From a virus, in the IMG/VR virus record IMGVR_UViG_3300042327_000272, positions 1 through 35,124 of that record: a stretch of DNA of 35,124 bases. One strand, 5' to 3'. The stretch's first letter is position 1; each line of letters begins with the position of its first letter. Of this stretch, positions 23,760 through 29,946 are shown piece by piece. A model generated the notes under the pieces. It was not told the origin of the DNA and ran no database searches. It was given only the letters and a program-made list of their open reading frames with translations. A program made the translations under genes and the position numbers.

Positions 23760-25525
23760 GGGCACGGGAGAGTGCCGAGCTAGCCGAGCTACGCTGGGAG
23801 CAGCTTGAGGCTCTCCAAGCCCACTACAGTGAGTTCGTCCCATTCCTAGTGGATGTGATGGACGAGCTAGGCTTTAGCACTACCGACATCCAAAAGGACA
23901 TCGGGCGCTACATCGCCTATGGGCCACAGTACCTCATGGTACAGGCCCAGCGTTCTCAGGCTAAGACAACCATCGCGGCAGCGTTTGCCGTGTGGTACCT
24001 GATGCATAGCCCTAAGGGGCGTGTATTGATCGTGTCTGCTGGTGGCGACCAAGCTACCGACATTGCGACACTGATCGTCCGTATCATTATGAATATGGAT
24101 GTGCTTGAGTGTATGCGGCCAGACAAGAGTGCGGGTGACCGTACCTCTGTTGAAGGCTTCGACATTCACCATAGCCTCAAGGGTATTGATAAATCCGCAT
24201 CGGTTGACTGTATTGGTATTGATGCCAACTTGCAAGGCCGACGCGCTGACTTGCTCATCCCTGATGATATTGAGTCCAGCAAGAACTCAGCTACGCCCAC
24301 ACAACGGGCTAAGCTGCTGCACTTGACCAAGGACTTTACCTCGATTAACCAGAGTGGGCGCATCGTATGGCTGGGTACACCCCAGACGATGGAGTCCATA
24401 TACAACAGCTTGCCCGCACGGGGCGTGGTAACACGCATCTGGCCGGGCAGGTATCCTACACCAGAGCAGATGGGGCACTATGGCGCAAGCCTAGCTCCCC
24501 TGATCGCCTCTCGCTTAGCCGCTCACCCCGCGCTATGTTCTGGAGGTGGTTTGCTGGGCGATCAAGGGCAACCTATCGACCCCGAGCTACTAGATGAGGA
24601 CACGCTACAGAAGAAAGAACGCGACCAAGGTACGGCGTACTTCCAGCTACAGCACATGCTGAACACTGCGCTCATGGACGCAATGAAGTTCCCGCTCAAG
24701 CCGGAACGCATTGTGGTACTGAGCAACACGGGTAAGACATTCCCGCTGGCAGTTGTTCGCGGCATGACCGCTGATAAGCTCAAGGACTACGCTGCGCATG
24801 AGTTCGCGTTTAAGCTGAGCATCCCGCACACCATTAGCGATGAGGTGTCGCAGCTACAAAGCGTAGTTGCGTACATCGACCCAGCAGGCGGTGGCGCTAA
24901 TGCCGACGAGACAGCCTATGCGGTAGGTGGGTTCCTGAACGGGAACGTATACCTGCTAGCCGTAGGCGGAATCCCCGGCGGTTACGAAGAGTCTAAGCTA
25001 GAACTCCTAGCCCAACGACTCAAGCCCTTCTCGCCATCAGTCGTAAAGATTGAAAAGAACATGGGCTTCGGTGCTTTCCGAGCTGTGTTTACGCCCATTA
25101 TGCGTAAGCACCTCCCCGGCGCGGGTATTGACGATGACCTCGTTACCGGCCAGAAAGAAGCACGGATTATCAACACCTTGGAACCAGTGATGGGCCGAGG
25201 CGCGTTGATCGTCACCGAAGCTGCTGTAACACACGACGTTGACACGTCGATGACGTATGCTCCAAACATGCGTCTAACGTATAGCTTCTTCTACCAGCTA
25301 GCCAAGATTAGTATGACGCGCAATGCGCTCATTCACGATGACCGGTTAGATGCAGTCGAAGGATTGGTACGGCATTTCACTGAGGCGCTTGCCCTCGACC
25401 AAAACAAGCAAATCGCTGCCCTAATGGCTAAGGCTCACGCCGAGGCTATGGCTGACCCACTCGGCTACGGCCGTTATAAAACCCCAGTCGCTAGAGGTTC
25501 TAGTATGCTCAAGCGACGTAGATAA
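23756..25525 (+). CDS. Terminase large subunit / DNA maturase B (T7 gp19-like)
   Basis: A 589-aa protein. The N-terminal ATPase has a divergent Walker A, AQRSQAKTT, with K70, and a Walker B region D165-LLIPDDIES ending in D-D-I-E. LHLTKDFTSINQSGRIVWLGTP is a typical coupling region. The C-terminal RNase H-like nuclease has AYIDPAGGGANADETAYAVG with D375 and HDDRLDAVEG with D528, D529 and D532. The enzyme pumps concatemeric DNA into proheads and cuts it. GGAGG precedes ATG 23756. In T7, Rz and Rz1 separate genes 18 and 19; here TerS and TerL are adjacent, as in phiKMV-like phages. Confidence 0.95.
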   Translation: MRARESAELAELRWEQLEALQAHYSEFVPFLVDVMDELGFSTTDIQKDIGRYIAYGPQYLMVQAQRSQAKTTIAAAFAVWYLMHSPKGRVLIVSAGGDQATDIATLIVRIIMNMDVLECMRPDKSAGDRTSVEGFDIHHSLKGIDKSASVDCIGIDANLQGRRADLLIPDDIESSKNSATPTQRAKLLHLTKDFTSINQSGRIVWLGTPQTMESIYNSLPARGVVTRIWPGRYPTPEQMGHYGASLAPLIASRLAAHPALCSGGGLLGDQGQPIDPELLDEDTLQKKERDQGTAYFQLQHMLNTALMDAMKFPLKPERIVVLSNTGKTFPLAVVRGMTADKLKDYAAHEFAFKLSIPHTISDEVSQLQSVVAYIDPAGGGANADETAYAVGGFLNGNVYLLAVGGIPGGYEESKLELLAQRLKPFSPSVVKIEKNMGFGAFRAVFTPIMRKHLPGAGIDDDLVTGQKEARIINTLEPVMGRGALIVTEAAVTHDVDTSMTYAPNMRLTYSFFYQLAKISMTRNALIHDDRLDAVEGLVRHFTEALALDQNKQIAALMAKAHAEAMADPLGYGRYKTPVARGSSMLKRRR

Positions 25526-25534
25526 GGATTACCC

Positions 25535-26041
25535 ATGCGTGTTAACGATCTCCCATCTGCTGGCCTGCTGTCTAACGGCACCCGTATTCGTATTGAGGCT
25601 GCTAAGGCCATCAGTGCTGTTCAAGTGAACGCCGGTATTGCCGCTAACGCTGGCAAGTCCCGCAATGCCAAGCCCCTCAAAGACTTCTTCGACACATGCT
25701 CGGCTGCGCTGACTTCCTTGCTGGACGTTACTGCGCCTACCGTGGTTGCTCGTTCGATTGCCCCTAGCGCTGCTAGCGTGTTGACCATCACCCACAGCGA
25801 GGGTCTGGACAAGGCACACTTGCCCCTGCCCGCTGCCTTTGCCATCACTGGTCAGGTACGGACTATCTCCAAGGTCGTGATTGATGGCCCCTTCGTGCAT
25901 CTACATGTTACCGCGCCCTTTACGGCTGGTGCTGTGAGCGTGGCATACACCCAACCCGGTGGTGCTGCTAACCTGCAAGACGCTGGTGGTAACTTGGTGG
26001 CCAGCTTTACCGCTACCGCTGTGACTAACGGTATCGTGTAA
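25535..26041 (+). CDS. Probable virion protein with bacterial Ig-like (SwmB-type) domain
   Basis: A 168-aa protein. Residues 1-65 are helical and Ala/Asn-rich. Residues 68-165 read as an Ig-like beta sandwich of the kind found in repeat surface proteins: APTVVARSIAPSAASVLTIT, SEGLDKAHLPLPAAF, VHLHVTAPFTAGAVSVAYTQ and the hallmark NLQDAGGNLVASF before the last strand. Such domains on phage particles bind weakly to cell surfaces or polysaccharides. AAGGA precedes the start. It sits between the large terminase and the lysis genes, away from other virion genes; a decoration or adhesin role is inferred from the fold only. Confidence 0.62.
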   Translation: MRVNDLPSAGLLSNGTRIRIEAAKAISAVQVNAGIAANAGKSRNAKPLKDFFDTCSAALTSLLDVTAPTVVARSIAPSAASVLTITHSEGLDKAHLPLPAAFAITGQVRTISKVVIDGPFVHLHVTAPFTAGAVSVAYTQPGGAANLQDAGGNLVASFTATAVTNGIV

Positions 26042-26220
26042 TGGCTGATGTCTTCAACTTTGGCGGTTTCCTCAAGAAGGTAAACAAAGACCGCGAAGAG
26101 AAGGCCATGCCTGCTGAGCCTACTCAGAAACCCTCTGAGGAATCTCAGCCCACCATGAGCCAAGGCGATTTCTCGTATGGCCCCGAGGGCTATCGTAAGA
26201 ACAAGGACAAGAAGAAATGA
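26041..26220 (+). CDS. Small charged protein of unknown function
   Basis: A 59-aa protein that starts inside the preceding stop (TAATG) and ends in ATGA overlap with the endolysin. The N-terminus is MADVFNFGGFLKKVNKD, followed by an acidic Pro/Gln/Glu-rich linker and a basic GYRKNKDKKK tail. No signal peptide or membrane segment is visible. Close coupling on both sides supports it being translated. I do not recognise it. Confidence 0.6.
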   Translation: MADVFNFGGFLKKVNKDREEKAMPAEPTQKPSEESQPTMSQGDFSYGPEGYRKNKDKKK

Positions 26221-26822
26221 TTAAGCAACGTCTAGCGGCAGCAGTCTTATCGCTCAGTGCGCTAGGCGCTGCCGGAATCGTAGCTCATGAGGGTATGCGT
26301 AGGGTAGCCTACGTTGACCCCGTGGGCATTGTCACCGTATGTGCGGGTCACACTAAGACCGCTAAGCTGGGTCAGGTTAAGACCGAGGCCGAGTGCCAAG
26401 AGCTACTTAAGCAGGACGCCAAACACGCCGAGGCTGCTGTTAAGCGGCTCGTCAAGGCACCTGTAACTCAACGTCAGTTCGATGCGCTCACTAGCTTCGT
26501 GTTCAACGTAGGCGAGACTAGCTTCGCTAAGTCTACTCTGCTCAAGAAGGTCAATGCCTTCGACTGTTGGGGCGCTGGCAAGGAGTTTAGCAAGTGGACT
26601 TATGCCGGTGGACAGCAGTTACCCGGCCTCGTTAAGCGCAGGGCTGATGAACGTAGAGAATGGGAGAGCGGATGTGCCACAGGAAACTTTAAAGTTAGCT
26701 ACTCGGCGCATGGTAACCACGCACCTCAGGGAGCATGGGCACAAGCGCGTAGACCTAACCCCGGCTCTCCTGAGCTATTGGCACGGAAGGCTCAATACAG
26801 CCTTGTTCGACCGGGAGCTTAA
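26217..26822 (+). CDS. SAR-type endolysin, phage lysozyme (GH24)
   Basis: A 201-aa protein. Residues 6-23 form a weakly hydrophobic Ala/Gly/Ser-rich segment without a signal cleavage site, typical of signal-anchor-release endolysins. Directly after come E25-G, D34 and T40 in the E-8-D-5-T spacing of phage lysozymes, with AGHT following. FDALTSFVFNVG and the RRADERREWESGC end complete the fold, so the catalytic domain seems to finish near residue 155. The remaining 45 residues have no equivalent in usual members and lie in the stretch overlapping the SprT-like gene. It hydrolyses the peptidoglycan glycan strand in the periplasm after holin action. The start overlaps the upstream stop (ATGA). 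Confidence 0.9.
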   Translation: MIKQRLAAAVLSLSALGAAGIVAHEGMRRVAYVDPVGIVTVCAGHTKTAKLGQVKTEAECQELLKQDAKHAEAAVKRLVKAPVTQRQFDALTSFVFNVGETSFAKSTLLKKVNAFDCWGAGKEFSKWTYAGGQQLPGLVKRRADERREWESGCATGNFKVSYSAHGNHAPQGAWAQARRPNPGSPELLARKAQYSLVRPGA

Positions 26823-27069
26823 GCGCGTACCACTTACGTGCGGCAAGAGCATAGACATGGGTGGCCCTGTTATGGGCTACTACGACTATGACACTGATGA
26901 CCCTAGCCTACACATCGACTCTCGGTGTAAGACTAGGGCTGACATCATCAACACCCTTACCCACGAAATGGTACACCAGCTTCAACATCAGCGAGGCCTA
27001 CCTGTTAACCACGGTAAGTTCTTCAAGCGTCAAGCTAAGCGCCTCGCTAAGTATGGAGTAATGATATGA
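26674..27069 (+). CDS. SprT-like zinc metalloprotein
   Basis: About 131 aa from GTG 26674, preferred because GGGAG (26662-26666) lies 7 bases upstream; ATG 26647 and ATG 26710 in the same frame are alternatives. The SprT-like pattern is clear: LLSYWHGRLNTALFDRELKR near the start, then HEMVHQLQHQRGLPVNHGKF with an HExxH zinc motif and a third His, and a basic end. SprT/Spartan domains are metalloproteases or zinc-binding proteins acting on DNA-bound proteins; phage members are uncharacterised. The gene overlaps the endolysin by about 149 bases in another frame and overlaps the Rz start as ATGA, an odd location within a lysis cassette. Confidence 0.78.
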   Translation: MPQETLKLATRRMVTTHLREHGHKRVDLTPALLSYWHGRLNTALFDRELKRVPLTCGKSIDMGGPVMGYYDYDTDDPSLHIDSRCKTRADIINTLTHEMVHQLQHQRGLPVNHGKFFKRQAKRLAKYGVMI

Positions 27070-27374
27070 GATACGTGACCTTAGTGCTAGCGGCCCTAGT
27101 GCTAGCCCTCGGCGGCACCACATACGGCCTCTGGCAGCGACAAGCCGCCCTAGCAGCCCAGAACAAAACCCTCACAGAGGCCGTAGAACGGGCCGTGGAG
27201 CGCGAGAAACGCGACCGGAAGGTGCTGGTAGCCCGACAGGCTGAAATCGCCTCACAGGCTCTGAAATTGAAAAAGACGGAACGGGCGCTATCAGATGCGC
27301 TTTCTGCTAACCCGGCTTGGGCAGACGCACCAGTACCGGCTAACGTACAAGAGGTTCTAACCAATGGAAGCTAA
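27066..27374 (+). CDS. Rz-like inner-membrane spanin (i-spanin)
   Basis: A 102-aa protein with an N-terminal membrane segment (YVTLVLAALVLALGGTTYGLW), a long charged coiled coil (residues 25-80, with KTLTEAVERAVEREKRDRK) and the ending WADAPVPANVQEVL, which matches Rz proteins. It would sit in the inner membrane with its coiled coil in the periplasm and pair with Rz1 to fuse inner and outer membranes in the last step of lysis. It overlaps the SprT-like stop (ATGA) and the nuclease start (11 bases). Confidence 0.88.
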   Translation: MRYVTLVLAALVLALGGTTYGLWQRQAALAAQNKTLTEAVERAVEREKRDRKVLVARQAEIASQALKLKKTERALSDALSANPAWADAPVPANVQEVLTNGS

Positions 27375-27669
27375 ACACAAGGGCGCACACAGCGAGCTAG
27401 CTGCTTGCCTGTGGTTGCTTGAGCAAGGCTACGAAGTATTCAGAAATGTGAGCCAGCACGGTACTACCGACATGATTGCGCTTAAACACGACTGCACCAT
27501 ACGTGTAGACGTTAAGACTGCTCAGCAATACACCATGAAAGATGGTACGGTTAAGCACTACTGCAAACATCCGGCAGTACGCGGTGTCAGAATACTGGCG
27601 GCACTGTCAAATGGGGATTTTGTGTGGGCCGATCAAATGCCCCAGAACCGTCCGAAAGTACACGGGTGA
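27364..27669 (+). CDS. PD-(D/E)XK nuclease-like protein
   Basis: A 101-aa protein with the core of the restriction-endonuclease fold. E11 lies in a helix (GAHSELAACLWLLEQGYEVFRN), then G-T-T-D36, then the strand R-V-D49-V-K51, which together form the usual catalytic set. The size and the EQGYEVFRNVSQHGTTDMIA pattern resemble Holliday-junction-resolvase-like and group I intron-type PD-(D/E)XK enzymes. It may cut branched or host DNA. It is unexpected between Rz and Rz1, where spanin genes usually overlap or adjoin. Confidence 0.78.
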   Translation: MEAKHKGAHSELAACLWLLEQGYEVFRNVSQHGTTDMIALKHDCTIRVDVKTAQQYTMKDGTVKHYCKHPAVRGVRILAALSNGDFVWADQMPQNRPKVHG

Positions 27670-27674
27670 TACCG

Positions 27675-27914
27675 ATGTACCAACTGACGTTCAAAAAGCT
27701 CTCAGTGGGCCTTCTGATGGCCTTGCTGAGCGGCTGTAGCACGATTAAATATGTCCGAGAGTTGCCGCCTACTGAACTGCTGGCCGACTGCACGGAGACT
27801 GTAAGCGAGATTAAGACTAACGGACAGTTAGCCTCAGCTTACCTAGCGGCCAAGGGCGACCTAGCCAAATGCAACACAGACAAAAGGAGCCTGCGAGAGT
27901 GGGCTAAACAGTAA
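27675..27914 (+). CDS. Rz1-like outer-membrane lipoprotein spanin (o-spanin)
   Basis: A 79-aa protein from ATG 27675, chosen because it places the signal correctly: KK, then SVGLLMALLSGC, with LSGC as the lipobox and Cys as the likely lipidated residue. The mature part is about 60 residues with a short helical region and further Cys residues. Together with Rz it forms the membrane-spanning complex that completes lysis. In this phage Rz1 is a separate gene not nested in Rz, with a nuclease gene between them. It ends in TAATG overlap with the next gene. Confidence 0.85.
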   Translation: MYQLTFKKLSVGLLMALLSGCSTIKYVRELPPTELLADCTETVSEIKTNGQLASAYLAAKGDLAKCNTDKRSLREWAKQ

Positions 27915-28135
27915 TGCCAATCGTTAATTACAAACTGACGCGTGACCAGTATCGTTACGACAATGCCGCTGTGGTGCCCATTAACACCATCTTGCTGGAG
28001 TTTGAGACTACCGGCATGGGCGATCGTGTATTTTCTACACACGTCCAAAACCTTGGTACCAGCGGCCAGCTTCAATGGCAAGCGAGTGGTGATGGTGTGT
28101 GTCTGGTTGGTTTACAGTACCTAGCGAGGCAATAG
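27914..28135 (+). CDS. N-terminal part of a probable virion protein, split by frameshift
   Basis: A 73-codon frame starting in TAATG overlap with Rz1. Up to about residue 62 it reads as beta strands (VPINTILLEFETTGMGDRVF and GTSGQLQWQASGDG), a pattern common in phage structural or decoration proteins, where an S-x-D-G-x-x-W-x-x-L motif follows. The last 11 codons look unlike the family. The next reading frame, one base back, resumes with SGWFTVPSE. A change of one GT unit in the (GT)4 tract at 28095-28102 would join the two into one protein of about 291 aa. Confidence 0.65.
   Translation: MPIVNYKLTRDQYRYDNAAVVPINTILLEFETTGMGDRVFSTHVQNLGTSGQLQWQASGDGVCLVGLQYLARQ
28095..28102 (+). repeat. (GT)4 tract at the frameshift point
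   Basis: Four GT units lie exactly where the two frames of the split virion-like gene meet. With one unit removed the codons read GAT GGT GTG TCT GGT TGG, which gives D-G-V-S-G-W and a continuous frame. Confidence 0.7.
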
Positions 28136-28791
28136 CGGCATCAGGCTATACAACTAACCCGAACGCCGTGGGTGTTTACCTTACACGCCCCGTAGCCAAG
28201 TTTATGCGGCTTGCTATGGTCGCTGCCACTACCGCCGGTGCAACTAACATTGTGGTAACGTCTGCGAGCAGCGATTCTTGCCGGGTTAACTCCCTCGGTT
28301 CTGGCGTGGTGGGCCCTGTTGCTCACGACTCCCCTGTCGCCAGCTCCCCTGTTCGCACAGGTTCCCGAGCAGTAAGTGCCAACGTAGCGGCTGTCTCTAA
28401 CAACGACACTATTGACAACATCACGACCCTCGTTGGTGCAGGTATTGTCAAGCCTTTCAGCATCCCTGAGGCTGACTGGCAGTACGCTGCCCAAGCAGGC
28501 GGTATCGTCAACACTACAGACGTTGTGGTACGAGCAGCAGGTGCGGCCGGTATCCGTAACTACGTGACCGCTGTGCAGATTCGCAACGTAAGTACTGTCT
28601 CTACAGAAGTTGTGATTAAAGACGGTTCTACCATCATCTGGCGTGACTTCTTCCCAGCTAACAACTCAGCCCCCCAAGAGGTTGTATTCCCCACCCCGCT
28701 CAAGGGTACGGCAGCAACTGCCCTCAACGTAGCGTGCCTTACCACAGCCGCAGCAGTGTTCGTTAACGCCCAGGGTTACCAAGCCCCGTAA
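28099..28791 (+). CDS. C-terminal part of a probable virion protein, split by frameshift
   Basis: About 230 codons, open from base 28093; the only usable start codon near its beginning is GTG 28099, without a convincing ribosome site. The first residues (SGWFTVPSEAIAASG) continue the strand pattern interrupted in the preceding frame. VAKFMRLAMVAATTAGATNI is typical of the first beta domain in such proteins. A second domain follows (VVRAAGAAGIRNYVTAVQIR, TEVVIKDGSTIIWRDFF, ending FVNAQGYQAP), resembling the jelly-roll-like C-terminal halves of phage surface proteins. Likely a virion or head-surface protein; it may also be made as a separate protein by internal initiation. Confidence 0.65.
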   Translation: MSGWFTVPSEAIAASGYTTNPNAVGVYLTRPVAKFMRLAMVAATTAGATNIVVTSASSDSCRVNSLGSGVVGPVAHDSPVASSPVRTGSRAVSANVAAVSNNDTIDNITTLVGAGIVKPFSIPEADWQYAAQAGGIVNTTDVVVRAAGAAGIRNYVTAVQIRNVSTVSTEVVIKDGSTIIWRDFFPANNSAPQEVVFPTPLKGTAATALNVACLTTAAAVFVNAQGYQAP

Positions 28792-28799
28792 GGACTAAC

Positions 28800-28961
28800 A
28801 TGGTTACTATTCACAACAAGACCTTCGTTGATGGCGTATGGTACGTCGAGTGTGTCGTAGAGCTAGCCTCTGGGACTCGCTCGGGCACTGAGTCAGTAAG
28901 CGCACCCGAGGATGCTACCGAGCAAGACCTCAGTGAGGCTATCCTGCTGGCGTACCAGTAA
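28800..28961 (+). CDS. Small acidic protein of unknown function
   Basis: A 53-aa protein preceded by AAGGA (28790-28794) 5 bases before ATG 28800, a good ribosome site. The sequence is MVTIHNKTFVDGVWYVECVV, then a Ser/Glu-rich stretch with SAPEDATEQDLSEAILLAYQ at the end. It reads like two strands and a helix. It is the last gene of the late block before the long noncoding region. No family is recognised. Confidence 0.6.
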   Translation: MVTIHNKTFVDGVWYVECVVELASGTRSGTESVSAPEDATEQDLSEAILLAYQ

Positions 28962-28973
28962 GGTTAAGGACAA

Positions 28974-29058
28974 GCTCCCACATGAAATGCTCATAGTAAT
29001 CTGCCCATAGCGAAAGCTACAGGCAGATGCTAAATTTGCTAAGCATTTGTGTGGGGGC
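28974..29058 (+). ncRNA. Large structured RNA element / end-of-operon hairpin
   Basis: An 85-base region that folds well on itself. The outer arm 28974-28991 (starts GCTCCCACATG) pairs with 29042-29058 (ends GTGTGGGGGC) as about 17 pairs with two G-T wobbles and one bulged G. Inside, ATCTGCC (28999-29005) pairs with GGCAGAT (29022-29028), then a symmetric CA/CA internal loop, then TAGC-GAAA-GCTA with a GNRA-type loop. No T run follows, so a simple intrinsic terminator is unlikely. It could be a processing site, 3'-end stabiliser, packaging or replication element, or a stand-alone small RNA. It begins 13 bases after the last late gene. Confidence 0.6.
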
Positions 29059-29326
29059 ACCTCCAACTTCCCCAGCCCCAGTTTCCCCCGTAGGCCCTGC
29101 ACCATACGCGCTGGCCGAAGGCCGAAGGGGCTAGCTTACCGAGCATATAACAAGGGCCTTGCTAGTATAGCACACATCACAAAGCCTTGCAAGCATGGGG
29201 CTATTGCACAATGTGCTAGCATAGCGCGTGACATAGCGGGCGCATATTGGTCGCTAGGCTTAGCCTGTGAGCATGGGCTATCTGTCTTGCTGATAATGCT
29301 GATAATGCTCGGATAGCTTCGCTAGC
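29059..29326 (+). other. Noncoding stretch with short repeats, no supported gene
   Basis: I see no convincing gene here. The stretch holds a GGCC-GAA-GGCC mini-hairpin (29113-29123), two near-copies of TGCTAGYATAGC (29160-29171 and 29214-29225) and two adjacent copies of TGATAATGC (29291 and 29300). A frame of about 89 codons exists but has no ribosome site and reads as repeat-derived low-complexity sequence. As the right end of the genome in this phage group, it may contain part of the terminal region. Confidence 0.5.
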
Positions 29327-29337
29327 TGTGTTACAAT
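29327..29337 (+). promoter_or_regulatory. Host sigma70-type promoter P1 (extended -10)
   Basis: TGTGTTACAAT, an extended -10, first of a series sharing TGTGNTAYAATGCAG. No good -35 is seen, so it relies on the TGTG extension. It lies 30 bases before the phage promoter motif at 29367. Confidence 0.55.
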
Positions 29338-29366
29338 GGCGGTAGACGTTAAGGCTAACGTGATAC

Positions 29367-29380
29367 GGTACCTATACTAC
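29367..29380 (+). promoter_or_regulatory. Putative phage RNA polymerase promoter, copy 4 (upstream of early region)
   Basis: GGTACCTATACTAC, identical to copy 3, lies upstream of the early genes, inside the long noncoding block. It would let the phage polymerase re-transcribe the left arm, or serve in replication initiation or packaging, as end-proximal promoters do in T7. Confidence 0.75.
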
Positions 29381-29424
29381 TCATATCAACCAAGGGTTAG
29401 CCTATCGAATACTGTATCTATTGC

Positions 29425-29592
29425 CTAGTAAGCCTACTAGTAAGCCTTAGAGCTTCGCTCAGTTAGCCATAGAGCTAGAGAGCTATAGACGAGAGCTTAT
29501 AGACTAGAGAGTTAGCTAGTAAGCCTATAGACTAGACGTATAGACTAGAGCTTGTAGACTGTGCTATAATGCAGACAGGTTAGCTAGTAAGC
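29425..29592 (+). repeat. CTAG-rich short direct repeats (possible end repeats)
   Basis: Two repeat units interleave. CTAGTAAGC occurs at 29425, 29437, 29516 and 29584; TATAGACTAGA occurs exactly at 29498, 29526 and 29539. The tetramer CTAG is far denser here than elsewhere in the window. By position, between late and early genes and before the early promoters, this recalls the T7 SRL/SRR arrays of short repeats next to the terminal repeats. Function is inferred from that analogy. Confidence 0.65.
29565..29570 (+). promoter_or_regulatory. Host sigma70-type promoter P2
   Basis: A perfect TATAAT with TGTGC directly upstream and GCAGACA downstream. The -35 candidate TAGACT (29541-29546), 18 bases upstream, is weak and forms part of the TATAGACTAGA repeat. 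Confidence 0.65.
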
Positions 29593-29636
29593 TAGTTAGA
29601 TAGCAGCTAGGCAAAGCCTTGTAGAGCATAGCTCAG

Positions 29637-29664
29637 TTGACAAGCGAGTTAGTTAGTGTATAAT
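29637..29664 (+). promoter_or_regulatory. Host sigma70-type promoter P3 (consensus)
   Basis: TTGACA (29637-29642), 16-base spacer, TATAAT (29659-29664): both hexamers are perfect matches to sigma70 consensus. GCAGACA follows, as at P2. It is probably the strongest early promoter in the window. Confidence 0.85.
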
Positions 29665-29691
29665 GCAGACAATGCTAGAAATAGCAGCATG

Positions 29692-29719
29692 CTGTAAGGC
29701 TTTAAGCAAGGCTTTACAG
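29692..29719 (+). repeat. Inverted repeat overlapping the P4 -35 element
   Basis: CTGTAAGGCTTT pairs with AAGGCTTTACAG (two G-T wobbles) around an AAGC loop. On RNA started at P3 it would fold as a hairpin; on DNA it covers the -35 of P4, so it could be an attenuator or a protein-binding site. A smaller TGCTA-GAAA-TAGCA hairpin lies just upstream (29673-29686). Confidence 0.6.
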
Positions 29720-29742
29720 GATGGTTAAAACTGTGGTACAAT
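29713..29742 (+). promoter_or_regulatory. Host sigma70-type promoter P4
   Basis: TTTACA (29713-29718), 18-base spacer, TACAAT (29737-29742) with the TGTGG extension and GCAGTTA downstream. The -35 lies in the 3' arm of a 12-pair inverted repeat (29692-29719). Confidence 0.72.
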
Positions 29743-29820
29743 GCAGTTATTGATTAGCAAGACTTACATGCTAGTGGCTACAAGTTGGCCTAGGGTGTAG
29801 GGCTAGTTGATAAGTGATAG

Positions 29821-29850
29821 TTGGCAGTTGAGTTGATTGTGTGTTACAAT
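29821..29850 (+). promoter_or_regulatory. Host sigma70-type promoter P5
   Basis: TTGGCA (29821-29826), 18-base spacer, TACAAT (29845-29850) with TGTGT before it and ACAGT after. It matches the other members of the series. Confidence 0.7.
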
Positions 29851-29946
29851 ACAGTCTAGTGATTGACGTAAGGTTTGATGTATAGGTTGCCCTTGGGAGT
29901 GACTGAAATCTCTAAGCATGACCTGCCTTCGGGAGCAGAGTAGGCC

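Noticed and set aside
29047-29316. Open frame of about 89 codons in the noncoding block
   Set aside because: It starts in the 3' arm of the folded RNA element, has no ribosome site, and contains duplicated short words that produce repetitive low-complexity protein.
29618-29700. tRNA-like beginning (GAGCATAGCTCAGTTGAC)
   Set aside because: It looks like a D-arm start but no anticodon arm, T-loop (GTTCRA) or matching acceptor stem follows, and the region is occupied by the consensus promoter P3.
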